This document shows positions 7,582 to 14,881 of a stretch of DNA of 28,953 bases, piece by piece. The position numbers and the translations under genes were made by a program. The DNA comes from Pseudomonadota bacterium (GTDB lineage Bacteria; Pseudomonadota; Gammaproteobacteria; Xanthomonadales; Xanthomonadaceae), in assembly GCA_023386795.1 (NCBI GenBank), contig JAEWJB010000123.1, positions 1-28,953 of the forward strand, in the 5' to 3' direction. The stretch's first letter is position 1; the number at the start of each line of letters is the position of its first letter. Under the pieces are notes generated by a model, which saw nothing but the letters and a program-made list of their open reading frames with translations, ran no database searches and was not told the DNA's origin.

Positions 7582-8903
7582 GCGGCCTGCTCCATGCGCA
7601 GGGCCACGGCATGGGCGTGGGCGTCCAGACCCTCGGCGCGGGCCAGGCGCAGCGCGCAATCACCAATGGCCGCGATGCCCGCACGGCTGGCGCTCTGCAC
7701 GCTGACGAAATTCTGGAAGCTGGCCACGCTCACGCCGCTGTAGGCACGCGCCGCGCCACTGGTCGGCAACACGTGGTTGGTGCCGCTGCAGTAGTCGCCC
7801 AGTGCTTCGGGCGTGTAGTCACCCAGGAACACCGAACCGGCTGCTTCCACGCGCGCCAGCCACGGACGGGGCTCGCGCAGCGCGAGGATCAGGTGCTCGG
7901 GCGCATAGCGGTTGCTGATGTCGAAGGCCTCATCCAGCGAAGGCACGCGGATCAGTCGCGACTGCGCCAGGGCACGGGCCGCGATGTCAGCGCGCGAGAG
8001 CTGCGCCAGCTGGCGGGCGAGTTCGTCCTGGACGCGGGCGATCAGCGCGTCGCTGTCGGACAGCAGCAGCACCTGCGAGTCGGGACCATGCTCGGCCTGC
8101 GAAAGCAGGTCGGCGGCGACGAACGCGGGGTTGGCACCCGCATCGGCAATCACCAGCACTTCGGAGGGGCCTGCGGGCATGTCGATCGCCGCCGCGCCGG
8201 ATTGCGCCACCTGCTGCTTGGCTTCGGTGACGAAGCTGTTGCCGGGGCCGAACAACTTGTCGCACTCGGGCACGCTGGCGGTGCCGAACGCCATCGCGGC
8301 AATCGCCTGCGCGCCGCCGAGCTTGAACACACGGCCCACGCCGGTCAGGCGCGCGGCGACCAGCACGGCCGGGTCGGCGCTGCCGTCGGCGCGCGGCGGT
8401 GTGCACAGCACGACCTCGCGGCAGCCGGCCAGGCGCGCCGGCACGCCCAGCATCAGCGCGGTCGACGGCAATGGCGCCGAGCCGGCCGGCACGTACAGGC
8501 CCACGCGGCCAATCGGCCGCACCACTTTCTCGCACACCACGCCCGGCGCGGTTTCCACCGCGTAGTCCCGGCTCATGCCGGCGCGGTGGAACACCTCGAT
8601 GCGCTGCGCCGCCTCGACCATCGCCTCGCGCAGCGCGGGATCGATGGCGGCCTCGGCGGCGGCGAATTCTTCGGCGCCCACTTCCAGCGCGTCCAGTTCG
8701 ACCTTGTCGAAGCGCAGGGTGATCTCGCGCAGCGCATCGTCGCCGCGCGTGCGCACGTCCTCGATCAGCGCGGCGACGGCTGCACGGGTCTGCGCGGCCA
8801 CGACCTGCACGGGGCGGAGCAGCGCCTGCGCGCGCGCGGGGGCATCAAGCCGCGACCAGTCCAGGACGCGGGCGTTTTCCTGCGGGGCGATGGTGGCGTT
8901 CAT
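7578..8903 (-). CDS. hisD: Histidinol dehydrogenase
   Basis: HisD, 441 aa, performs the last two NAD-dependent oxidations from histidinol to histidine. Typical features are GLYVPAGSAPLPSTALM (135-151), the FGPGNSFV nucleotide-binding stretch (218-225), QAEHGPDS with zinc ligands Q269 and H272, the catalytic E336-H337 in RYAPEHL, and GDYCSGTNHVLPTSG with D370. It is somewhat longer at the N-terminus than the minimal domain, which is normal. The ATG overlaps hisG by 4 bp. Confidence 0.98.
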   Translation of the reverse strand: MNATIAPQENARVLDWSRLDAPARAQALLRPVQVVAAQTRAAVAALIEDVRTRGDDALREITLRFDKVELDALEVGAEEFAAAEAAIDPALREAMVEAAQRIEVFHRAGMSRDYAVETAPGVVCEKVVRPIGRVGLYVPAGSAPLPSTALMLGVPARLAGCREVVLCTPPRADGSADPAVLVAARLTGVGRVFKLGGAQAIAAMAFGTASVPECDKLFGPGNSFVTEAKQQVAQSGAAAIDMPAGPSEVLVIADAGANPAFVAADLLSQAEHGPDSQVLLLSDSDALIARVQDELARQLAQLSRADIAARALAQSRLIRVPSLDEAFDISNRYAPEHLILALREPRPWLARVEAAGSVFLGDYTPEALGDYCSGTNHVLPTSGAARAYSGVSVASFQNFVSVQSASRAGIAAIGDCALRLARAEGLDAHAHAVALRMEQAA

Positions 8904-9817
8904 GCGAGCGAGCGCTCCACGGTCAACACGGTCAGCCCCTGCGCGCCTGCGCGTTCCAGTTCCTCCAGCCGCTGCCAGGTCACCGCGCCATGGCACATGG
9001 TCTGCAAGCGCAGCGCGCCGCTGCCATCATCGGGCAGGCGCTCGATGGGGTCGGCATCGGGCAGCAGGCGGCGCAGCGCATCCACCTGCTGCTCGCCGGC
9101 GGCGCGGAACATCAGCAGCTTGCTGTCGCGCTGGTGCAACACGCCATCCACGCGCTTGAGCAACATCGCCAGCAGGCCGGCACGCATGTCGTTCGGCTCG
9201 CGGGTCGCCCCCGCCAGCACCGCCTCGCTTTCCAGCAGCGTTTCCACCGGCTTGAGCTGGTTGGCGGCCAGGGTCGCGCCGCTGGAGACCAGGTCGCAGA
9301 TCAGGTCGGCGGTACCCAGCCGCGGGGCGATCTCCACGGAGCCGGACAGTTCCACCACCTGCGCCTCCACGCCTTGGCGTTCGAGCCAACCGGCCAGGAT
9401 CGACGGGTAGCTGGTGGCGATGCGCAGGCCGGCCAGTTGTTCCACGCCACGCCACTCCCACTCCTCCGGCACGGCCAGCATCAGACGGCACTGGCCGAAG
9501 CCCAGGCCGCGCAGCGACTGGTAGGCGTCGGGCATGCCGTTGCGGCGGCGCTCGGCGGCCTGCTCGTCCAGTTCGTTGCGGCCGACGATGCCCAGGTCGC
9601 ACACCCCGTCGGCGATCAGGCCGGGAATGTCGTCGTCGCGCACCAGCAGCAGGTCCACCGGCAGCGATTCGCCGTAGCAAAACAGCTTGTCGCGGCTCTG
9701 CCGCCAGCTCAGGCCGCAGGCGGCGAGCAGGCTGCGCGCCGGTTCGGCCAGGCGGCCACTTTTCTGGATGGCGATTCGCAGCCGGTCACGTGCCGGGCTC
9801 GCCTGGGAAGCAGTCAT
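8900..9817 (-). CDS. hisG: ATP phosphoribosyltransferase (long form)
   Basis: HisG, 305 aa, is the committed step joining ATP and PRPP, and the usual target of feedback inhibition by histidine. The length and the C-terminal region after about residue 225 (MLLKRVDGVLHQRDSKLLM, then a ferredoxin-like ACT-type regulatory fold) identify the long, self-contained hexameric form that does not need HisZ. N-terminal marks are IAIQKSGRL and VRDDDIPGLIADGVCDLGIVG. PRPP binding is supplied by DLICDLVSSGATL. It follows the regulator gene by only 10 bp and has no strong ribosome-binding site of its own, so it is probably translated by coupling. Confidence 0.98.
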   Translation of the reverse strand: MTASQASPARDRLRIAIQKSGRLAEPARSLLAACGLSWRQSRDKLFCYGESLPVDLLLVRDDDIPGLIADGVCDLGIVGRNELDEQAAERRRNGMPDAYQSLRGLGFGQCRLMLAVPEEWEWRGVEQLAGLRIATSYPSILAGWLERQGVEAQVVELSGSVEIAPRLGTADLICDLVSSGATLAANQLKPVETLLESEAVLAGATREPNDMRAGLLAMLLKRVDGVLHQRDSKLLMFRAAGEQQVDALRRLLPDADPIERLPDDGSGALRLQTMCHGAVTWQRLEELERAGAQGLTVLTVERSLA

Positions 9818-9827
9818 TGCAGGTATC

Positions 9828-10154
9828 TCAGTGGGATTCGGTGGTTTCGGCGCGTTGCGCCCGCAGCGCGGCGGCATAGCCCCCCGCGCCGTATTCCAGC
9901 GTCCGCGCCACGCGGCCGATGGTGGTCACGCTGACCTGGGTCAGGTCGTGGATCTCGCGGTAGGGCACGCCCTTGAGCAGCAGCGGCACCACGCGCCAGC
10001 GATCGGACAGCGCCTCCAGTTCGGCCGGGGTGCACAGGTCGCGCAGGAAGGCGAGCACGTCCTCGGGGGCGTCCAGGCGCGAAAGCGCATGTGCCAGGGC
10101 CTGGAGGGAGACCTGGGCGTCCTGCGCATCAACAGTGGCGGGTCGTTGTTTCAT
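9828..10154 (-). CDS. TrpR/YerC-family transcriptional regulator, probable his operon repressor
   Basis: This is an all-helical protein of 108 aa of the TrpR/YerC-YecD family. The motif CTPAELEALSDRWRVVPLL (41-59) leads into a helix-turn-helix of the Trp-repressor type (about 65-89: GVPYREI, VSVTTIGRVARTLEYG). It is the first gene of the his operon, 10 bp before hisG, and a near-perfect palindrome lies directly upstream of it. This points to an autoregulating repressor of histidine synthesis with histidine as the likely corepressor. From memory, comparative genomics has tied some proteins of this kind to his genes (a HisR name has been used), but I could not check this. No Shine-Dalgarno precedes the ATG, and the predicted promoter ends 9 bp before it, so leaderless translation is likely. 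An ATG further upstream would make the coding region run through the operator. Confidence 0.88.
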   Translation of the reverse strand: MKQRPATVDAQDAQVSLQALAHALSRLDAPEDVLAFLRDLCTPAELEALSDRWRVVPLLLKGVPYREIHDLTQVSVTTIGRVARTLEYGAGGYAAALRAQRAETTESH

Positions 10155-10162
10155 CGCATTAA

Positions 10163-10190
10163 TGTAATAGCGTGCTAGTACGTTATTACA
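10163..10190. promoter_or_regulatory. Palindromic operator of the his operon (predicted TrpR-like site)
   Basis: This 28-bp inverted repeat has 24 of 28 bases in symmetric agreement. The arms are TGTAATA and TATTACA, the inner arms CGT and ACG, and the centre is CTAG at 10175-10178. It is A+T-rich in a G+C-rich genome. The CTAG core recalls the trp operator. It overlaps the predicted -35/-10 and ends 8 bp before the regulator's ATG, so a bound protein would block RNA polymerase. Confidence 0.8.
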
Positions 10191-10191
10191 A
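10164..10191 (-). promoter_or_regulatory. Predicted his operon promoter
   Basis: On the minus strand a TTGTAA -35 (10191-10186) is separated by 16 bp from a TATTAC -10 (10169-10164). Each hexamer has four of six consensus bases. Transcription would begin near 10157, two or three bases before the ATG at 10154. Both hexamers fall inside the palindromic operator. Confidence 0.55.
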
Positions 10192-10264
10192 AGTCCGGCC
10201 GGGGGCAACCCGCGCCTTCCCCCGGACGCCCCGTGGATTCAGGTCCAGCCCCCCGAAACGCCGA

Positions 10265-10307
10265 CGGCCCCGTTGCCTCTCCCGCAGTCGGGGAGGCAAC
10301 GGGGCCG
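10265..10307 (-). terminator. Probable terminator of hisS
   Basis: A long GC stem (CGGCCCCGTTGCCTC / GAGGCAACGGGGCCG), extended inward by a CCC/GGG pair with one bulge, lies 28 bp after the hisS stop. No real U-tract follows on the minus strand, so it is either a very stable intrinsic terminator or an end-protecting hairpin. It separates hisS from the his promoter. Confidence 0.65.
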
Positions 10308-10334
10308 CCAGGGGCCACCCACCGGGTAGCGATG

Positions 10335-11738
10335 TCACATGACCTTGGCCTGCTCCAGTTCCACCCGCAGGGTGTCGCCCAGTTCGGTCCGCACCACGTC
10401 GAATTGCTGCTCGCGCGCCAGGTCCTTTACCGCGACCACGCCACGCGCGCGCTCTTCCTCGCCCGCCAGCACCACGAAGCGGATGCCGGCCTTGGAGGCG
10501 TACTGGAACTGCTTGCCGATCTTCTTCGGCTCCATCTGCACTTCGGTGTTGATGCCGGCCGCGCGCAGGCGGCGGGCGATGTCCAGCGAATCATCCAGCT
10601 GCTGCTCGTCCATCAGCGCCACCAGCGCCTGCACGCTGCTGGCCTCGATGCCGGCGATCAGCCCGGCCTCGCGCAGCTGCCAGAACAGGCGGGTCAGGCC
10701 GATGGAGATGCCCACGCCCGGCAACTTCGACTTGGTGTAATGGCTGGCGAGGTTCTCGTAGCGCCCGCCCGAGCAGATCGAGCCGATTTGCGGGTGGTCC
10801 TTGAGCAGGGTCTCGTAGACGGTGCCGGTGTAGTAATCCAGGCCGCGGGCGATGGAGAAGTTCAGGCAGTAGGCGCTTTCCGGTACGCCCAGTGCCTTCA
10901 CCAGTGCCAGCACGTCGCGCAGTTCGCCCACGCCCTGCGCCAGGGCCGAGCCCTCATCGGCGGCCAGCGATGCCAGGGTGTCGAGCTTGGCCAGCGCGTC
11001 GGCGTGGCCAGCTGAGCGGTACGACACGAAGTCCAGGATCTTCTCCACCTCGGCCGCCGGGATGTTGAACTCCGCGCCGGTCAGCGTCTCGCGCACGTAG
11101 TCCTCGCCGCGCTTGTCGAGCTTGTCGACCTCGCGCAGCACGGCCAGCTGCCGCTCGCCCTCGGCCACGCCCAGGCTTTCGAAGAAACCACGCATCAGCT
11201 TGCGGTTGTTGAGCTGGATGGCGAACTCGCCGATCTCCAGCTCGGAGAACACCGCGTGGATCACCGCCAGCACCTCGGCGTCGTAGCGGATGCTCAGCGC
11301 ATCCTTGCCGATCACGTCGATGTCGCACTGGTAGAACTCGCGGAAGCGGCCGCGCTGCGCGCGCTCGCCGCGGTACACGCGCTGCATCTGGTAGCGGCGG
11401 AACGGAAAGGCCAGCTCGTGCTCATGCTCGGCGACGTAACGCGCCAGCGGCACGGTGAGGTCGAAGCGCAGCGCCAGCTCCGGCAGGCCGCCCTCGCCGC
11501 TTTCGTCGGCCTTGGCGTTGGCCAGCGCGCCGGTGGACTGCACGAAGTACACCTGGCGCTCGGTCTCGCCGCCGGACTTGGTCAGCAGCACGTCCGACAG
11601 CTCGAACACCGGCGTTTCCACTGGCAGGAACCCGAACCGCTCGTAGTTGCGGCGGATGACGTCCAGCATGCGCTGGAACGCGATCTGCTCGCGCGGCAGC
11701 AGTTCCATGATGCCGGGCGGCGTACGGGGCTTGATCAC
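10335..11738 (-). CDS. hisS: Histidyl-tRNA synthetase, divergent (non-E. coli-like) type
   Basis: Class II aminoacyl-tRNA synthetase of 467 aa. The GTG at 11738 is chosen as the start because AGGAG precedes it by 8 nt and it gives the N-terminus IKPRTPPGIMELLP. Motif 2 is about 115-144 (RRYQMQRVYRGERAQRGRF, then REFYQCDIDVIG), the histidine-specific motif RGLDYYTGTVYE is at 299-310, SGGRYENL follows near 323-330, and motif 3 is GVGISIGLTRLF (341-352). The anticodon-binding domain fills the C-terminus (ALMDEQQ, KKIGKQFQYASKAGIRFVV). It is longer than the 424-aa E. coli enzyme. Its REFYQCDxDxxG motif resembles the eukaryotic or Bacteroidetes-like branch rather than E. coli RYRQFHQLGCEVFG. It is transcribed toward the his operon but separated from it by a hairpin and the his promoter. 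Confidence 0.96.
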   Translation of the reverse strand: MIKPRTPPGIMELLPREQIAFQRMLDVIRRNYERFGFLPVETPVFELSDVLLTKSGGETERQVYFVQSTGALANAKADESGEGGLPELALRFDLTVPLARYVAEHEHELAFPFRRYQMQRVYRGERAQRGRFREFYQCDIDVIGKDALSIRYDAEVLAVIHAVFSELEIGEFAIQLNNRKLMRGFFESLGVAEGERQLAVLREVDKLDKRGEDYVRETLTGAEFNIPAAEVEKILDFVSYRSAGHADALAKLDTLASLAADEGSALAQGVGELRDVLALVKALGVPESAYCLNFSIARGLDYYTGTVYETLLKDHPQIGSICSGGRYENLASHYTKSKLPGVGISIGLTRLFWQLREAGLIAGIEASSVQALVALMDEQQLDDSLDIARRLRAAGINTEVQMEPKKIGKQFQYASKAGIRFVVLAGEEERARGVVAVKDLAREQQFDVVRTELGDTLRVELEQAKVM

Positions 11739-11784
11739 TGGTGGAACTCCTGCGACGACGATAAGGGGGGAACAAGAACGCACA

Positions 11785-11790
11785 ATTCTA
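11785..11790 (-). promoter_or_regulatory. Possible -10 element (TAGAAT) of hisS
   Basis: TAGAAT on the minus strand lies about 47 bp before the GTG start. It would give a leader of about 40 nt that contains the AGGAG ribosome-binding site. No matching -35 was found. No T-box or His-codon leader is visible here. Confidence 0.45.
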
Positions 11791-11820
11791 CCGGCTGCCG
11801 GCCCCGTGCACGGCATGGCG

Positions 11821-11826
11821 TATGAT
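11821..11826 (+). promoter_or_regulatory. Possible -10 element (TATGAT) of the FNR-like gene
   Basis: TATGAT has five of six consensus bases and lies 30 bp before the chosen ATG at 11857. It is divergent from the hisS -10, with about 30 bp between them. The -35 region is not recognisable, as expected for an activated or weak promoter. No FNR box (TTGAT-N4-ATCAA) was seen nearby. Confidence 0.4.
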
Positions 11827-11856
11827 GAAGGCCTCCTCCACAGCGCACCGGTGCCC

Positions 11857-12618
11857 ATGTATCGGCCAGCCCTTGCCACGCCAACGCCCTGCACGCCGGC
11901 CAGCGCCGGCGGTGGCGACGGCTCCCCGGTACTGGAATGCGCCCACTGCGGCGTTCGCGGCCGGGCCGTGTGCTCGGCGCTTACCGGCGATGAAATGGCC
12001 GCGCTGGACCAGGTGACGCAGCCGCTGAAGCTGGCCGCCGGCGCCACGCTGGCGCGCGCCGGCGATGCCCGGCAGTACGTCTACACCGTGACCGACGGCG
12101 CCCTGCGCCTGGTGCGCACCCTGCCCGACGGCCGCCGCCAGATCACCGGCTTCGTGCTGCCTGGCGACTACGTCGGCCTGACCGAAACCCTGCGTCACCG
12201 CCACGACATCGAGGCCATCAGCGAAAGCCGTGCCTGCCGCACGCCGCTGGCGGACATGCGGCGCCTGCGCGAACGCTACCCGCAGCTGGAGCGCAAGCTC
12301 ATGCAGCGCACCAGCATGGAGCTGGCCGCCGCGCAGGACGCCGGGCTGCTGCTCGCACGCCTGCAGCCCAGCGAGCGGCTGGCGCATTTCCTGCTGCGAT
12401 TGGGCGCACGCGGTGCGCTTTCGGGACATCCCACCGACGTGGTGATGTTGCCGATGGGTCGCGGGGATATCGCCGACCACCTCGGCCTGACCATGGAAAC
12501 GGTGAGCCGTACCTTCACCAAGCTGCGCCAGCAGGGATTGATCGCCCTGCCCCAACTGCACAAGGTGCAGATCCTGGACCTTCCCGGGCTGCAGCGCCTG
12601 GCGGGCGATATCGCCTGA
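11857..12618 (+). CDS. FNR-type Crp/Fnr-family transcriptional regulator (predicted [4Fe-4S] oxygen sensor)
   Basis: The protein has 253 aa with an N-terminal cysteine cluster C28-x2-C31-x7-C39 (CAHCGVRGRAVC) and a fourth cysteine C127 (ESRACRTP). The C-x2-C-x7-C spacing matches the FnrL/FixK-like subgroup I recall from alphaproteobacteria rather than E. coli FNR (C-x2-C-x5-C). About 55-135 is the cyclic-nucleotide-type beta-roll (GAL, DGRRQITGFVLPGDYVGL). It is followed by the dimer helix and a winged helix-turn-helix, GRGDIADHLGLTMETVSR (201-218). E214, S217 and R218 are the residues that in FNR read TTGAT half-sites. The role is probably a switch of gene expression under low oxygen. An in-frame ATG at 11815 would overlap the predicted -10, so the later start is preferred. 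It is divergent from hisS and convergent with the next gene. Confidence 0.88.
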   Translation: MYRPALATPTPCTPASAGGGDGSPVLECAHCGVRGRAVCSALTGDEMAALDQVTQPLKLAAGATLARAGDARQYVYTVTDGALRLVRTLPDGRRQITGFVLPGDYVGLTETLRHRHDIEAISESRACRTPLADMRRLRERYPQLERKLMQRTSMELAAAQDAGLLLARLQPSERLAHFLLRLGARGALSGHPTDVVMLPMGRGDIADHLGLTMETVSRTFTKLRQQGLIALPQLHKVQILDLPGLQRLAGDIA

Positions 12619-12633
12619 TCGCGGCCCCGGGCC

Positions 12634-13443
12634 TCAGTGCTGGGCGGCGACCGCCTGCCCGGCCTGCGCCAGCTGCCCGCCGCCGCAGTCGGCCATCAGC
12701 AGCTGCGAGCGCTTGAGCCACTGGCTGTCCGGGTAATACGCGAACACGAACGAGCCGCCCTGCAGGGTGTCGATGAGCTGCTTGGCGATCGCCGGACGCA
12801 CGGCCGGGCAGCCCAGGCTGCGGCCGAGCCGGCCCTGGCTGTGGATCACCGCCTCGCTCACATACGGCGCGCCGTGGATGACGATGGCGCGGCCGCGCGC
12901 GTTGTCGTTGAAGCCCGGTTCCAGGCCCTTCAGGCGCAACGAATAACCGTTGTGCCCGGTGTAGGTCTCCTGCGCGGTGAACGCCCCGATGCTCGACATG
13001 TAGCTGCCGTCGTTGTTGGAAAAGCGCGCGGCGAGGTTGTCGCCGGTATTGCGGCCATGCGCGACCCACTCCTGGAACAGCAGGCGCTGGCGGGCCAGGT
13101 CGAACACCCACAGGCGGCGCTCGGTGGACGGGCGCGAATAGTCGATCACGCTCAGTACCGCGTCCTCGCCCACCTGCTGGTGGCGCCGCGCGCACTGCAG
13201 CGCTTCGGTGGCCAGGCTCAGGACGTGGGGATCGATGGTCGGCGCCTGGTGGGCGAGCGCCTCGACCAGCGCCCCCCCCGCCGTCGCGGTGGCATTGGCG
13301 ACGGATGACGCAGCCGGCGGGGCCGCCGCCGGCGTCGGCGCCAGCTCGGCGAGCCGCTGCGTGGAAGGCGCCAACTTGGCGGTGGCTGCCGAAGCGAGCG
13401 CACACAGGGCGGCGATGGTGGTGACTTTCAGCAAAGCGCGCAT
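12634..13443 (-). CDS. Exported murein L,D-transpeptidase catalytic-domain protein (YkuD_2 type)
   Basis: The protein has 269 aa with a clear signal peptide (MRALLKVTTIAALCALASAA, cleaved near residue 22), followed by an Ala/Pro-rich linker to about residue 65. The catalytic region is about 90-240. It has VFDL in the conserved strand, the His of AIVIHGAPYVS (H190), and the nucleophile C212 in GRSLGCPAVRP. That pattern fits the L,D-transpeptidase fold which cross-links peptidoglycan through meso-DAP or attaches proteins to it. The start has AGGTG 8 nt upstream. It stands alone on the minus strand, 124 bp after thrC, and faces the FNR-like gene with 15 bp between stops. Whether it truly cross-links or cleaves cannot be told from sequence. 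Confidence 0.9.
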   Translation of the reverse strand: MRALLKVTTIAALCALASAATAKLAPSTQRLAELAPTPAAAPPAASSVANATATAGGALVEALAHQAPTIDPHVLSLATEALQCARRHQQVGEDAVLSVIDYSRPSTERRLWVFDLARQRLLFQEWVAHGRNTGDNLAARFSNNDGSYMSSIGAFTAQETYTGHNGYSLRLKGLEPGFNDNARGRAIVIHGAPYVSEAVIHSQGRLGRSLGCPAVRPAIAKQLIDTLQGGSFVFAYYPDSQWLKRSQLLMADCGGGQLAQAGQAVAAQH

Positions 13444-13567
13444 GGACGAACACCTGTCATCTGCAATGGCAGGAGAAACCGAATCCGTCCAGCTCCCCGG
13501 GAAACGCCGATATGGCCACGACACCCCGGGCTCCCAAGGCTTCCCTGCGCCCGTGTTCGGCTGCCGC

Positions 13568-14857
13568 TCAGGCGGCCAGCCAGTGTCGGAGCGCAGCATA
13601 CTCCGCCGGCAGCGGCTCGGCCCGTGCCGGCCGGTTCAGCAACGCCGCCAATGATTCAGGAACCGGCACCGGCGCGCCGATCAACGGTTCGACCACGCTC
13701 TCGAATTTGGCCGGATGGGCGGTGGCCGCTACCGCCCAGTCGCCTTCGGCGCCCTGGGAACGCAGGGTTTCCAGCACGTGCACGGCCGTGGCGGTGTGCG
13801 GGCAGAACACCTCGCCATACCGGCGATAGTGCTCGGCCAATGTGTGACGAATGGTCGCATCGTCCACCGACACCGCCTGGAAGGCGCCGCGCAACGCCGT
13901 ATCGTCGCCGTCATACAACCAGCGCAGGCGCTCGAAATTGCTCGGCGCACCGACGTCCATCGCGTTGGCCAGCGTCGGCACGCTGGGCGCCGGGCGGTAC
14001 TCGCCGCCGTCGAAGTAATCCGGCAGCACGTGGTTGGCGTTGGTCGCCAGCACGATGCGGCCGAGCGGGATGCCAAGCTGGCGCGCGAGGATCGCCGCCA
14101 AGGCATTGCCGAGGTTGCCGGTGGGCACCACGAGGTTGAGCACGCGTCCGGTGGCCGCCTTGTGGCGCAGCGCGGCGTCGGCGTAGTAGCCCATTTGCGG
14201 CAGCCAGCGGCCCAGGCTGATGCTGTTGGCCGAGCTCAGCGGCACCTTGGCTTGCAGGGCTTCGTCATTGAGCGCGCGCTTGACCATCGCCTGGCAATCG
14301 TCGAATGCGCCGGCCACGCGCAGCGCATGGATGTTGTCGCCGAAGCAGCCCAGCTGGTGCGCCTGTCGCGGCGAAACACGCCCGTCCGGGTACAGCACCA
14401 CCACCCGCACGCCGGGCTGGCGATGGAACGCGGCCGCCACCGCCGCGCCGGTGTCGCCAGAGGTGGCCACCAGGATCGTCAGCGTGCGCGCATCGGCGCG
14501 TGGCAGCCTGCGCAGGCAGGCGGCGAGGAAACGCGCGCCGAAATCCTTGAAGGCGGCGGTCGGGCCATGGAACAGCTCCAGCACGTGGTCGCCGGGCGTG
14601 GCGAGCGCGCGCAGTGGCGCGGGGAATGCGTAGGCCTCCGTGCAGATGTCCGGCAGCACGTAGGCCAGCGGGTCGCCATCGAAGAACGGCTGCAACAGGG
14701 TCGCGGTGCTGGCGGCCAGGTCGCTGCCGGGGGCGAATTCCCGGGGCGCCGGCAGCGCCTGCGGCACGTACAGGCCGCCATCGGGCGCGAGGCCGGCGGC
14801 GAGTGCCTGGCTGAGGGTGGCGGCCGGCGCGGCGCCACGGGTGGATACGAAGTTCAT
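13568..14857 (-). CDS. thrC: Threonine synthase
   Basis: ThrC, 429 aa, is a PLP enzyme converting O-phosphohomoserine to threonine. The Schiff-base lysine is K104 in HGPTAAFKDFGARF. The phosphate cup is supplied by PTGNLGNALA, and the family signature ATSGDTGAA follows the N-terminal domain STRG...GLAPDGGLYVP. The ATG has GGAG about 6 nt upstream. It lies 24 bp after thrB and closes the thr operon. No convincing terminator follows it. The length and domains are those of the long gammaproteobacterial form. Confidence 0.98.
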   Translation of the reverse strand: MNFVSTRGAAPAATLSQALAAGLAPDGGLYVPQALPAPREFAPGSDLAASTATLLQPFFDGDPLAYVLPDICTEAYAFPAPLRALATPGDHVLELFHGPTAAFKDFGARFLAACLRRLPRADARTLTILVATSGDTGAAVAAAFHRQPGVRVVVLYPDGRVSPRQAHQLGCFGDNIHALRVAGAFDDCQAMVKRALNDEALQAKVPLSSANSISLGRWLPQMGYYADAALRHKAATGRVLNLVVPTGNLGNALAAILARQLGIPLGRIVLATNANHVLPDYFDGGEYRPAPSVPTLANAMDVGAPSNFERLRWLYDGDDTALRGAFQAVSVDDATIRHTLAEHYRRYGEVFCPHTATAVHVLETLRSQGAEGDWAVAATAHPAKFESVVEPLIGAPVPVPESLAALLNRPARAEPLPAEYAALRHWLAA

Positions 14858-14881
14858 CGAAGCTCCGGAGGAAGGAAGGGG

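Noticed and set aside
7569..9410. A long plus-strand frame opposite hisD and hisG
   Set aside because: Antisense shadow of genuine his genes; no domain and no ribosome-binding site.
10155..10334. His-codon leader peptide or T-box for histidine control
   Set aside because: No short frame rich in His codons and no T-box features were found between hisS and the operon or in front of hisS. The palindrome and TrpR-like gene explain control better.
11700..11860. FNR box (TTGAT-N4-ATCAA) controlling hisS or the FNR-like gene
   Set aside because: A TTGATCAC near the hisS start has no second half-site at the right spacing and lies inside the hisS coding region.
12619..12633. Terminator between the FNR-like gene and the L,D-transpeptidase gene
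   Set aside because: Only a short GGCCCCGGGCC self-complementary run with no loop room and no U-tract.
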